Source of the DNA: Nematopogon swammerdamellus | Lineage: Eukaryota; Arthropoda; Insecta; Lepidoptera; Adelidae | DNA length: 64,000 bases | Reading direction: 5' to 3' | NCBI GenBank assembly: GCA_946902875.1 | Contig: OX336349.1 | Coordinates: forward strand, 16,887,891-16,951,890 | Shown: positions 33,051-43,559 of the stretch, in pieces | How the letters are laid out: each line of letters opens with the position of its first letter | Numbering within the stretch: position 1 is the stretch's first letter | The notes under the pieces: model-generated | Seen by the model: the letters and a program-made list of their open reading frames with translations, nothing else | Database searches by the model: none | What the model was told of the DNA's origin: nothing | Program-made: the position numbers and the translations under genes

Positions 33051-36000
33051 TGGTTCTGTGCGTTTGTTGAAATATTTTTTCCGATTTTCCGCTGTTTTTC
33101 GAAGGTTTGTGCGAGCCAGATTGCGCATGTCAGCTGTACCTAGCTGTTCGGTCTCAGATACTATGCGCTCTTTTAGCAAATTATCTGTGGCCAATACGGT
33201 GGACTTTCCCCACGCTAGTTCGTCTGGAGTAAAGCCCGTGCTTGAATGGATGGTCGCATTGTACGTAGATTCGATTTTCGACAGTATATTTACCCAGGTG
33301 GAATGTTTCTTTTCGCAATAGGATCGGAAAAACCTTCCTAGTTCCTTGTTGACGCGCTCGACTGTATTCGGTCTAGGGTTACGAACTGTAGTATGTGAGA
33401 TCTTTATACCTAATCGGGTTAGCTCGGTAGTCCATGCCTTAGAAGTGAACTGAGATCCATTGTCAGTGACCAATCGTAATATTTTTATCTCGTTGTGAAA
33501 CCGTTTCACGCACATTATGGCCGCCCTGGAAGTAGCTTTTCTCAAAGCATATAACCTGATGAATTTCGTAAATGCATCTTGAATCACCAGTATATACGAC
33601 ATGCCATACTTGCCCTTGGGCAGAGGACCATAATAGTCTGCCCACACTACTTGGCCCATGTCCAAAGCCACAACAGGCTGGCTTTCACCCACGGTAGGGA
33701 AGCTCTCTTGTTTGGTTCTTTGACATATATCGCAAGTCCTTAGGACTCTCATAATTACACGTGACATCCGATTGAAATAATATCTTGTTTTCATCAACGC
33801 GTATACCTTATATCTTCCGAAATGCCCAATTTCTTCATGAACATACATGATTAATGCGTCCTGCATCGCTTCCGGTATTACTAAGGTACTGCCTAGGTTC
33901 TGATGACGTTGATAATATAACTTGCCTTCAATCAGCCTGTATCTATCGTACTCCGTATTTTGAGGTCTGCAGCCACCTTCCTTTAGATACTTTATTATTT
34001 TGCTTAAGTCCTGGTCCGCTACTTGCAAATCTTCAATAGCTTTTAATTGCTGAGTTATTGTTTTCAGATTCGTAGCCTGAAATAAATTTAATTCAGGGCA
34101 AGTTGTTTTAGCGCTTTGGTACGGTCCGGGCGAATCGATTTGTCGAGATAAGATGTCAGCCACCACGTTGTCGCTGCCTTTGACATATTCAACAGTGTAG
34201 TCAAACCGTCCTAGATAATTAAACCATCTTATCATTCGCGCACTCGTCAGTCTCCAATATTGTAGAAATGTGAGACTCTTGTGATCAGTTCGAATGGTCA
34301 GTTTTGCGCCCAATAGGTAAGATTCGAACTTGGTCAGGCTATATATGACTGCAAAAAGTTCCTGTTCCGATACGCTCCAATTTGATTCTGCTTGCGACAG
34401 CGCCTTACTACAAAACCCAATTATACGAGGGTCATTTTCCTCTGTTAGCTGAAAGACATAGCCAGCAATTCCGACGGCACTCGCGTCTGTCTGTAGGTAA
34501 TACGGCTTTCTGATGTCCGGGTGTGCTAACATTACGGTGTCTAAAAATAACCCTTTTACTCTTTCGAAGCATGACTGTTGCTCATCTCCCCAGCTCCAGG
34601 GTTCGCCCTTTTTCAACAGTTGACACAAAGTCTTCGTTTGCTCACCGTATTTGTAAACAAAACGTCGGAAATAGTTAATCATGCCCAAAAATCCACGCAA
34701 TTGTCTGACTGTTCTGGGCGCAGGGAAATTCTTCACCGCTGTAATCTTGTCAGGGTCCATGTATATACCTTCCGTAGTAACAATATGACCAAGTAGTTTC
34801 ACTTTAGTCTGCATAAAATGACATTTCGCTAAACCACAACTCAGATTTGCGTCTCGCAGCTTCCCCAGCACTCTGTCCAGATGTTCTAAATGCAAGCTCA
34901 GGCCGCCACTGGTGTATACAGTCACATCGTCCAAAAAGTTCGTGCAATAGGAACGTACATCGCTTCCAAGTATTATATCCATTGCTCGAGTAAATGCACC
35001 GACACTCGATTTTAAGCCCTGTGGCAGTACGCAGTAAGCATATGTTTTTCCCCCCACCGCAAAACCGGTATATTTTATAGACTCTTCGCTTAGAGGTATA
35101 TGGAAGTATGCATGGCTCAGATCGAGAGTGGATATATAGTTGACTCCGTGGAACGACTGCACAATCTCAGAAGACAAAGGCGGGCACTCTTGATCTCCGT
35201 ACATCTTTTTATTTAGCTCGCGGGCGTCCAATAAAACTCTCACCGACCCGTCCTTCTTAAGTACATAGTGCAAAGGGCTTATATACTCCGTAATTTGCCT
35301 CTTAATAATACCAAGAGATTCCAATTCAGCTATCTTCTGAAGCACCTTCTCTCTATGCGCGAATGGAATAGGATAACTGCGTTGAACAAACGGCTTATCG
35401 TCCTTCATCCTTATCTCATGAGTATATTTATTTGTTAATCCAGGACGTTCAGAAAAAATACTACGATGTTTTTGTAGAATCGGCAACAACAATGTTTTTT
35501 GTTCCTCGGGTATGGTCAACGAACTCACATAATCTTTTATGTCATCCTCAGAGCGTCCCTTCTGTTTTTGCGCGGTAATATTGTTCATAATTTTTTGTAT
35601 CTCCGTCCGGGCGCCTTCCGTCGCTTGACCCGAGGCGATATTGATTTGTGTCGTCACTCCCAGATGCTCCACTGATAATTTCGTTCTCTGCCCACAGCTG
35701 ATAACGGCTTTTGTCCGTTGTAGCCAGTCGAAGCCCAGCACAATAGTCCTCGGAAGACGTTTTAAAACCAATGCTGGTGTCTCTATTTCTAAAGCATTTA
35801 GTTGTATGGTTAATAATACGAGTTTTTTAACCCTTTCGCTTCGGGAACCAAACGCGCTTTTTATCTCTAATCCTGGGATCGGTATTTCAGGTAAACTTGT
35901 TCCTTCGCGTTGCAATTTCTCATATAACTCCAGTGTTAAGCACGTCACTTGGCTCCCTGAATCGATCAATGCATGTATCTTGTTACCATACAAAGTGATT

Positions 36001-36317
36001 TCAATCTCAGGTAACGGCGGTAGAGAGTAATCTCTTTCATCTTCTTCCTCCACACACGTGTCGGTATATAGGGTGTTTAGCTGACGTCTTCTCCTCTTAC
36101 AGTTTAGCTGACCTCTCGGCTCCAACCACAGCTCGTCGTAATGGTTACTAAGTAGTTTTCCCATTTCCATTATGTATAATTCGCCTTCGCATGCTGTACC
36201 ATCTCCGATGGGTCTCTTTATTCCCGACTCTGTCCGTCCAAGTCCCCGGCCCGGGCTCCAGCCACACTTTGTCATATATCTATACATAGCTACCATTCCG
36301 CCCTTCGTCTTACTCAT
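33024..36317 (-). CDS. pol: Pol polyprotein of LTR element 1 (frameshifted end)
   Basis: 1097 codons from an ATG at 36317. Residues 12-37 match a G-patch (GWSPGRGLG then PI), an RNA-binding module known before or after the protease in some retroelements. The protease has LIDSG (D119). Reverse transcriptase spans about 300-480, with LDARELNK near 360 and FLDD near 460 instead of the common YLDD/YMDD. RNase H has TDASAVG near 610. Integrase has an HHCC finger (HEEIGHFG ~826, CDICQRTK ~865), catalytic Asp in WADYYG (~894) and TDNGSQF (~950) and Glu in VERVNKEL (~988), with 34 residues between the last two. It stops early (GIT-stop) and the GPY/F-like tail lies in another frame. It probably yields an integrase lacking its normal tail. 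Confidence 0.95.
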   Translation of the reverse strand: MSKTKGGMVAMYRYMTKCGWSPGRGLGRTESGIKRPIGDGTACEGELYIMEMGKLLSNHYDELWLEPRGQLNCKRRRRQLNTLYTDTCVEEEDERDYSLPPLPEIEITLYGNKIHALIDSGSQVTCLTLELYEKLQREGTSLPEIPIPGLEIKSAFGSRSERVKKLVLLTIQLNALEIETPALVLKRLPRTIVLGFDWLQRTKAVISCGQRTKLSVEHLGVTTQINIASGQATEGARTEIQKIMNNITAQKQKGRSEDDIKDYVSSLTIPEEQKTLLLPILQKHRSIFSERPGLTNKYTHEIRMKDDKPFVQRSYPIPFAHREKVLQKIAELESLGIIKRQITEYISPLHYVLKKDGSVRVLLDARELNKKMYGDQECPPLSSEIVQSFHGVNYISTLDLSHAYFHIPLSEESIKYTGFAVGGKTYAYCVLPQGLKSSVGAFTRAMDIILGSDVRSYCTNFLDDVTVYTSGGLSLHLEHLDRVLGKLRDANLSCGLAKCHFMQTKVKLLGHIVTTEGIYMDPDKITAVKNFPAPRTVRQLRGFLGMINYFRRFVYKYGEQTKTLCQLLKKGEPWSWGDEQQSCFERVKGLFLDTVMLAHPDIRKPYYLQTDASAVGIAGYVFQLTEENDPRIIGFCSKALSQAESNWSVSEQELFAVIYSLTKFESYLLGAKLTIRTDHKSLTFLQYWRLTSARMIRWFNYLGRFDYTVEYVKGSDNVVADILSRQIDSPGPYQSAKTTCPELNLFQATNLKTITQQLKAIEDLQVADQDLSKIIKYLKEGGCRPQNTEYDRYRLIEGKLYYQRHQNLGSTLVIPEAMQDALIMYVHEEIGHFGRYKVYALMKTRYYFNRMSRVIMRVLRTCDICQRTKQESFPTVGESQPVVALDMGQVVWADYYGPLPKGKYGMSYILVIQDAFTKFIRLYALRKATSRAAIMCVKRFHNEIKILRLVTDNGSQFTSKAWTTELTRLGIKISHTTVRNPRPNTVERVNKELGRFFRSYCEKKHSTWVNILSKIESTYNATIHSSTGFTPDELAWGKSTVLATDNLLKERIVSETEQLGTADMRNLARTNLRKTAENRKKYFNKRTEPHYTTLGIT

Positions 36318-36352
36318 CGCCGGCGCGGGCGAAACAATGCGCGCAGGCTCAC

Positions 36353-37516
36353 TTAGTTTTCCGAGGCCAACCCGTTCTTCGCATTGTTAGCACTCGGCGC
36401 CCCTGTAGCGTTTTCTCCGCGCGCACTGGATTCTGGCTGCCATTTTATAGCGCGATAGGATTCACTTCGGCTTCCTCTCGCTGAACCGCCACGCCTTCCA
36501 TTCCCGCGCCGTGCCCCTCTCATCGACGACCGACCTCTCAAACCCTGTTGATCCGCAGGACCTCCGTACATCGCAGCAGACACGATGGCGTTTCCTCTCC
36601 CTGCCGACTGATAACGTGGCCAATTCTGTCTCGGCCCCGACGACCAGTTCCCTCGGCCGTTTCCCGGCATTATGCCGCGACTTGTCGACGGCGTTGCGTT
36701 GCTGTTGCTCGCTCTGGCTACGACATTCTGTTCCAAATCGCGTAGGAACTCCGCTGCTTCGAAGAGATTGACATCTCCCTTTCTCGTGAACCATAGCCGT
36801 TGAATATCTACAGGGAAATGCCTCATGGCGCTGTTCATTAGATCGTTCTGTCCCAACGGAATGCTTAGGCCCTGCACCTTCTCTACTTGCTCGGCAAAAT
36901 GCTCGCTCATGCTCTGACCTTGCGACGGGCTCCATGTCGTGTTCATCAGACGGTACTTGGCCGCCTCCTGCTGACGCGAGCCCCAAAACATCCGCTTGAA
37001 ATCTTCCTCGAAGTCTTCCATGCTGTTCCACTGTTCTTGGTACATTTCCAAGATCTTAGCAGCTGATCCAGTTAGGCATTCTATAGATACCTCTACAGCT
37101 CTGCCTTGAGCCCCGATGGCATTTATATATCGTTTCAGTTTCTTCAGGAACTTCATAGGGTTGATATCTCCCTTTCCATTGAATGATGGCTTATCCACTG
37201 TCGGTCGAATGACGAACACGTTCCCCGTGCCGTTAGAAGCTCCCTCTGAGCGTATCGAAGCGGGTTCAGATACTGAGACAGCTCTCAGCTGATTTTCCGT
37301 CGAAGCCTTCTCTGCCCTCGTCGAGTCCTGTCGCCCGTTCTCCAAATCGGTAAGGCGCTTGAATATTTGATCAAGTTTCTGATTAAGGCCCTCGAGTAGC
37401 CCGCTCGACGCATCCGTAACTGTCGCATCTTCTCTCCTAGGTCTCTTGTTAGTGCCTACTTGTATCGTTGAAGCTCCTCCCCGCTTCCTCCCGCGACGTT
37501 TACTTAATTCCGACAT
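36353..37516 (-). CDS. gag: Gag protein of LTR element 1
   Basis: 387 codons from the first ATG at 37516; an upstream in-frame GTG at 37522 is not needed. A basic N-terminus (SKRRGRKRGG) precedes a short coiled-coil-like stretch (LLEGLNQKLDQIFKRLTDLE) and a capsid-like helical core of about residues 105-270. Residues ~280-370 are rich in RG/RGG and there is no CCHC zinc knuckle, so nucleic-acid binding would rest on the RG-rich tail (inference). The stop is 35 nt before the pol ATG. Pol's frame is -1 relative to gag and stays open about 35 nt upstream of the gag stop, through GGAAAAC, so -1 frameshifting is possible. Confidence 0.9.
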   Translation of the reverse strand: MSELSKRRGRKRGGASTIQVGTNKRPRREDATVTDASSGLLEGLNQKLDQIFKRLTDLENGRQDSTRAEKASTENQLRAVSVSEPASIRSEGASNGTGNVFVIRPTVDKPSFNGKGDINPMKFLKKLKRYINAIGAQGRAVEVSIECLTGSAAKILEMYQEQWNSMEDFEEDFKRMFWGSRQQEAAKYRLMNTTWSPSQGQSMSEHFAEQVEKVQGLSIPLGQNDLMNSAMRHFPVDIQRLWFTRKGDVNLFEAAEFLRDLEQNVVARASNSNATPSTSRGIMPGNGRGNWSSGPRQNWPRYQSAGRGNAIVSAAMYGGPADQQGLRGRSSMRGARRGNGRRGGSARGSRSESYRAIKWQPESSARGENATGAPSANNAKNGLASEN

Positions 37517-37522
37517 TTTCAC

Positions 37523-38462
37523 CGTAACCGTTAACTACGTTGGGCTAATTCAAACTAAATATAACCTGCTCCAGTTACCTACCAAGACGGACTACCTTAC
37601 TTACACCTAGTCTAAGTAGTCCTAATCTAGTACTTACTGCAGTCTATCCGTACGCTATGTATTATCGAACGTAACCGCCTACCTATTATAATTACCTAGC
37701 CTACCTCCTAATAATCTATAAAACTGAAAGCTAACACTACCTAACCTAATTAACCTAACTAACACTAACTAACCTAACACTAACTAACCTAACGGAGTAA
37801 CCTACTGCCTATTAATGAACTAATAGCAAATAGGATTAAATTATTTCGTAGCAAAGAAATGTTAATATAATAACGAACTAACGATCCTTGAAATTTAATT
37901 ATTTTTCAAATAATCTTCTACCTATCTACGAAACTAGTAATACAGTTAGCTAATTTATTCCGCAGCAAATTAAGACAAACGCGATAAGAAAACTAAAATT
38001 ATAATAAATTTAATCGCTTTAAAATTACCTACCATCTACCAACGAAACTAATAGTATAGTTAGCCAAAATATTTCGTAGCGAATAGATATGAACGCGATA
38101 GAAACTAACGGATGTTAATTTTTTATTTTTTTACTTTACTGTACGAAAACTAACGGATGTTAAAATTTAATTACCTTACTGTACGAGAAAAAAAACTCTT
38201 AAATGCACCTCAGAGACACGCTACAATGCACAAAATACATAACAATTTTACATAAAACTCCTGAAAACAACACAGTGATAATACTTGTGAAAGGTATCCA
38301 ATATCTTATAATTTTGAGTTTCAATCAGAGTTGAAACCAGTTCCTCCCCTCTCAGACCCTCGCCAGTACCCAAACTTGCTAATGTTAAAATAAGACCTTA
38401 CGTTGTGTATTTATGCCCAAGTTCTATGCTCCAATTTATACCATGTGTATACAATTTAAAAC
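37523..38462 (-). other. 5' leader of element 1 with imperfect repeats
   Basis: AT-rich, no ORF. Blocks like CGAAACTAATAGTATAGTTAGC with TTCCGCAGCAAATT / TTTCGTAGCGAATA recur at about 120-bp steps (37815, 37927, 38041). At 37738..37796 there is a degenerate CTAACCTAA-type run. Confidence 0.7.
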
Positions 38463-38481
38463 AATCCTGGTCACGGCACCA
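38463..38481 (-). other. Primer binding site (tRNA-His) of element 1
   Basis: On minus the site is TGGTGCCGTGACCAGGATT, two bases after the CA of the 5' LTR. Its complement ends GGTCACGGCACCA. The acceptor stem GCCGTGA/TCACGGC plus A-CCA is that of eukaryotic tRNA-His, recalled from family knowledge rather than searched. Confidence 0.8.
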
Positions 38482-38483
38482 CT

Positions 38484-41400
38484 TGAAGAGAACCCGATCG
38501 TCTATAGTAGAAATTTTTTTCTTTATCTGATGCAAGTATGTTTACCAGTGACTAGACGGACCGTCTCAGTCATGAATATCGAACTTCCAATACTTCAAAC
38601 CTTGTAATTCCATCAATAACTGTGCTGTTCAACTTCCCTATCTGTAGTGTGTAACCTAGTATGAGCAAGTGTGGTAGAGACCTACTATGTTAATATCGTG
38701 TAACCTATTACACAGCTGATTTTGGCGAGAGCTACATGAACTGTTATAGTGGTGTCCTACCCCTGAACTGACACTCTTTTCAAGCTATCAGACCATAGAT
38801 TATAGACACTTTCAGTGCTCTCATGGACCGGCCGATCCGCACTGAGGTTTGGATATCGTATTCAGCGTGGCCTGAGAACCTCAGACTGTCGCGCCGATTG
38901 TTGCAACTTGATTAACGATAGTGTAAGCCTTGGGACTAGGTCTCCAGACTTATAGGTCAATACTTTAGTATATCTGAAACAGGACAATGGATAGACTGGC
39001 CAGTCGAGATGAACGCCACTGCATCCATATGTATATGTATATATTATTTAGTTTGATTCGGATCCGAGTATAGTGAATGATCAGATGTAAACACCTGTAT
39101 CTCCCTTTGTCCTTAAATTGTTTCAGTGACCTGATATCCTTGTACGCTAGCTAGTAGCATATCTTGACTATAGCAATAAATGAAACTTCACCAATTCAGC
39201 TGTCTCCCCAATTACGAATTATAGTGTCAGTCTGCTATGTGTGATGGAAGATGACAACATTCAACTATTGATGGGTAAAATTAACTTTAGCGCACCTTCT
39301 GCTTATAGCAGCTATGATAGAGCATGTCATAGAACTTCAACATAAAACTCAACAAAGAAAGTTACTTGGATTATGCAATATTTGTGGGAAAATAGGTACT
39401 CTACTCTTTATCTCTAAATAGAACATAAATTAAACCAAAGTAAATCAATTAATATTTTCATTTATTTTTTTCTTATTAATTATTATATTTAACTTTGCTC
39501 GCTTCTTGCCTAGAATTTTATGTGAGAAAGAAGCGAGGCAACAAAACTCACATGGCTCTTTTCAAATAAGCTCACGATACAGATTGTCCTTACTTTCTAG
39601 CAAGCTTAGGGGTTAGCTCTAATTTCGAACCTAAATCACATTTAACAGTATTAAGCAACTGAGTACGTCTCACAAGTATGATCGACGATCAACAAAACAC
39701 ACATGTGTAGATTATAGTACCGAACCATTCCCCATTTGCCAGTTATGTGAAGGAGAAACAATTTATATACTCCTTGAATTTACCCGTAATATACTTACGG
39801 TAAGTGAATTCGTACTAAAAATCTAAATCTATCCTTATTTTCAACTTACGGGTTTAGGCAAATAGAAAATGCTTCGTAATAATAGATAGAAGGGTTACTC
39901 AGCTCTTATCGTAGCCGCTGCAATATTCTGCTTCTCTCCCGAACTGCCTTTAAGTTATGTCTATCGAACTTTTACTAGATACATTTCTGTTACACTCGTT
40001 ATTTTGAAATTATTAGCACAGGTCAGACAAGCAAGTCTCTTCGACAGGCGCCTCTCGTCAACTGAATCCTTTCCTCCAGGCGAGCGTTTGTTTTATTCAC
40101 GCAGCTCCCCTGGCGGCTGTCTTACGAATCTCCGTTTTTCTATATTGGCGGGTTCACAAAATCACAGACCAGCGAACCCAATATTATCCCGTCTCGCTAA
40201 TACGCCTCCAGATGGCGTCACTAAAACCCTAATGAAAAAATATCCTAAATCTTTAATTACTACTCGCGTTCATAGATGGTGCAACCTGTGTCATTCATTT
40301 CCCCTCTTTTTCAATTAATATCTCATCTCGTTAGTTGGCACTCGCGCCAAAGGGTGGCGTTACTGGTGCCGTTTCATTCTATTTACACGTCTATTACATA
40401 ACTGCGAGAGATGCTATGGCACCTTATGTAAAACACGTTACGGCGTATAAGGGTTGACTGAGAGTCGATTGCCCCCACGTTAAGTCCGCCTTTGTCGAGC
40501 AGAACGCCGATACCTTAATCGTACAGTTATATGTTTAGCCAATATAGATTGACCCTTTATGTTAACTTATAGGTATACATGTTCACACATGGTCTTATAC
40601 ATAAACTTATTACTACAAAGTTCTCTTCGCTTTCAAGCTCTGCGAGCGTACGTTTTCATTAACCACTGCACTCAATTTAAATTGCCCTTTTTATCCCTAT
40701 CACACACAACACTGATTTCAACCGTCACCGAACTCTTCTGATGAAGTGGCGTCATGACGCGTGAGAGGGGCGTCCTGACCGCGCCCTACGATTCGTCCGT
40801 CGGTGCGGCTGGCCGTCACGCTCCTCGCAGGCATGCCGTCTGTCCCGATAGTTCGTGAAGAAGGTCGTCGCCCGAGCTCCCCACGCGAGGGAATCGCCCT
40901 GACCGTGCACTGCGGTCCGTCCGTCGTTGAGGCTGGCCGTCATGCAGCACATGCGAGAGTAGAGCGCTCGCCGCTCCACTAGCCGTGATGACACGCTTGC
41001 AGTCATGCCGCCTCCCTCGGTGCATAGGTTAGGTGATCAGAGCCTTTCCACGGCCCTCAGGAGCGCGGCAGCCGGCCCGGCTGACGCTAGTAGAGTACGT
41101 CCTCTCGCCACAGGCGAAAGCGCCCTGTTGCTTATGTGGTTTCTGAAATCAATTTCATAACTACACAATATTTGTTCATCTCATAAGATTCAGTACATAC
41201 GCCGTAGGTACATACAATCTTTTTTTTTTTTGCCAACTTCCAGAGAACTCGCCCGCGCGCAGCGACTCGGCCGCTCCCACGATACACAAGACATGTGAAA
41301 GCTATTAATGTCGCCCTTGATTTAAAATATGTGACACTTTTGCGAAGGACTCATAAACGTAGACCCTAATCTAACAAAAACGTCTCTCCGAGTGCATATG

Positions 41401-41508
41401 TCTGGTGTCAGACGATATTTATTTTACACGCTCTCAAACTTGTCATGGCTTATCGGTTTCTGCCGCACTTTAAAACCGCTAATAAGCTCGAAGACTCGTT
41501 CCGCCTCA
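38484..41508 (-). repeat. 5' LTR of element 1
   Basis: Counterpart of 29238..32262 at a constant offset of 9246. The promoter should lie here on the minus strand, but I could not single out a TATA or initiator with confidence. Confidence 0.95.
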
Positions 41509-41512
41509 TACT

Positions 41513-41990
41513 CCAGTCGAATAAATCACCCTCCAAGACCTGAATAGGCTTCCAATTCGACCCTGTTGTAAATATAAAGAGATTCAATGTTCTCCTTAGC
41601 AATAACCGCGGGAATTTATGCTTTCTGAATAAGAGGAAGTGATGAATATGAGTGGCGCATAATGAATTCATGCGAAAAAAATGCTCTTACTTACACCCCC
41701 ATAGCCGATACTCTTGCCACAGTTCTTCTAAGAAAATTAACTAGCAATTTGTTAGTTCAGTGTAAGAGTATATTTACACTGAACTGGTTTAAATGACGCT
41801 CAAAGCTTTAGACAGATGTCGCTACTCGTTACCTTATTTGTGTCGTCACCAAAGTTATTTCCCATTGGACACAAACACGTTTCCAAATTTACATTATGTA
41901 TATATTTCTTAGCACCTTTTGATATTAAATGCCCTGATGGCCCATTACTTAATGTAGATAGAGTTGGAATTCCAATAATTCGGCTGTAGG
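41513..41990. other. Unannotated stretch
   Basis: A 73-codon minus frame (41450..41671) crosses the LTR boundary, which argues against a gene. Confidence 0.4.
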
Positions 41991-41992
41991 CG

Positions 41993-42330
41993 TCAGCCTC
42001 GGTAGCTCAGTGGTGCGGTCGGTCAACTGTTGTTAAGCAACAAGTTGGAGGCTGACCGTGGTTCGGAGTCCACGTAAAACTGTAGGTCCCTTCCCTTCTT
42101 ACCTTACTAGGTGGTAGGGTTAATGCCGCCCGGATTGGTCCCACCGCACTGAATGAAACGTCGGTCGAAACGGCTATGTAAATAGTTTTCCGTCCAGTTC
42201 AGTGTAGCCGACATGAAATGAAGGGAAGCACTGATATGGCGCCTACTTCACCCGGTGTTATGGGCTGGCATCACGGATGTTGTATTGTAGGTGATGTAGG
42301 CAACCGTGTCAGTTTCCATAAAAAAAAAAA
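41993..42330 (+). mobile_element. Family B SINE lacking the 5S-like segment
   Basis: The tRNA-like head CGGTAGCTCAGTGGTGCGG is followed by TTGTTAAGCAAC and then directly by GTTGGAGGCTGACCG, so the ~40-base 5S-like block is missing. The body is complete and ends GTCAGTTTCCATAAAAAA. Confidence 0.9.
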
Positions 42331-42640
42331 TCCTATGGTTCACCTATCGCGCGCAGGAGGGCCTATATCGGCCGAAAATGGCGCTTAAAAAGACATATTG
42401 TCAATTTCTCCAATCAGAAGGTAATCTTACTGTAATCATAACGCGATAACCCCGAGCACGTCCGTTCTCCTGTGGCGGGCGATCCTCGTCTATTGCGCCG
42501 AGATATTGAGGTAATCAGAAATGATTACTTCGGGGAATATCGCGCGCTACCACCCGCCAGGTCAGACTGCAGAGCGAACAAACGGCCTAGCCCTTGTTAC
42601 TATGCCCTTGCGATTGAAAAGGTTTGAGAGAACCATGACT
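42331..42640. other. Unannotated stretch
   Basis: Nothing recognised. Confidence 0.4.
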
Positions 42641-42850
42641 GTACAGGTAGAGTCCTCCTCTTAGAGTTCCGTACAGGACCCTATTACTAAGCCTGCGTCA
42701 TCTGTCCGTTCGTCTGTCGTACCTTATTTGAACCGCAATAGGTAGCCGGTTGAAATTTTCACAAAATGTGTGCTATTATGGCCGATTATCCTAACAAATA
42801 TAAAAAAAAACAAAGATTGTAAGGGGTGTCCCCACACAAAAAACTTGTTT
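42641..42850 (+). repeat. Family E repeat, partial
   Basis: GAGTTCCGTACAGGACCCTA and TTACTAAGCCTGCGTCATCT, then TTTTCACAAAATGTG and ATATCC-like blocks as at 4380..4440. Confidence 0.65.
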
Positions 42851-42989
42851 TTATCAACGTTTGTTTGTTTGTTTTAGCACTATCGTAAAAATGTTCCCCA
42901 CACACGCTTCACAGAAAGTTGTCTATTTTCAACAAATTATAATATATTTTGTAACGTTGGTATTCTCGCTGAGAGGAACAATGAAGTTT

Positions 42990-43397
42990 CAAGTAACAAC
43001 GGATGTGAAGTGAGGGCCTCGCTTGGTGCTACGAGGGTGGATGGGGGGGGGGGGGGGGGGGGCTGGGGAGGGGGAGGGAATGGACGAGGGGTGACCGTCT
43101 CTTGTTCTAGCTAACGATCATCGGAGACGCCTCCTCCGGCCCCCGAGGGTACCTTTCATTTGACACTCAATTTCAACCTAATTTGTTATTTGCCACTCCT
43201 AAAGTTCTAATGGAAGTACACAATATTAGGTTAACCGCGACGACGGGGAACGTAGGCACTTAGTATATTAATATGGTAAGCTGATTTCAAGATCAGATTT
43301 TTTAGATAAAACAATTATTGCTTCATAAAAATAACATGCTGATACAGCTATTACAATCAAATTTAGTGCAAAGGCAGCCTTATCCGTTAAAGAGATT
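42990..43397. other. Unannotated stretch with G-run
   Basis: Contains a G(20+) tract at about 43043..43062 followed by more G-rich sequence. Long G-runs are prone to sequencing error. Confidence 0.5.
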
Positions 43398-43439
43398 CCT
43401 TCCAATCAACGTTTGGATATTTGAGACTTGTGGCGAAAT

Positions 43440-43555
43440 ACATAAATTTGAGTAGCATGATCCAGAGGGAAGTCTCAGATACGGCACCTTCTCGGAGGTG
43501 ATATTGGCTGGTAGGAGCGCGTGCTCCAGCCCCTGTGAAACGGCCACACTTACTG
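43440..43555 (+). mobile_element. Family C SINE 3' fragment
   Basis: GAGGGAAGTCTCAGATACGG, CACCTTCTCGGAGGTGATAT and TGGCTGGTAGGAGCG match 9087..9140. Confidence 0.8.
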
Positions 43556-43559
43556 AAAA

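Larger units (their letters stand above)
29234..41512 (-). mobile_element. LTR element 1: Ty3/gypsy retrotransposon, ~3-kb LTRs
   Basis: Two direct repeats (29238..32262 and 38484..41508, 3025 bp each) start TG and end CA and are flanked by TACT (29234..29237 and 41509..41512). Between them, on minus, lie primer site, leader, gag, pol and polypurine tract in retrotransposon order. Domain order in pol is protease, reverse transcriptase, RNase H, integrase, which defines Ty3/gypsy. I noticed only one LTR difference (A at 32257, G at 41503), so the insertion is young. There is no env-like frame. LTRs this long are unusual for the group; the Ulysses element of Drosophila is a known case of about 2 kb. 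Confidence 0.95.

Noticed and set aside
37738..37796. Interstitial telomere repeats (CCTAA)n
   Set aside because: The run is irregular, short and inside the leader of a retrotransposon.
29238..41508. Segmental duplication of a 3-kb host region
   Set aside because: TG/CA ends, TACT duplication, primer site and polypurine tract at the right places show that these are LTRs.
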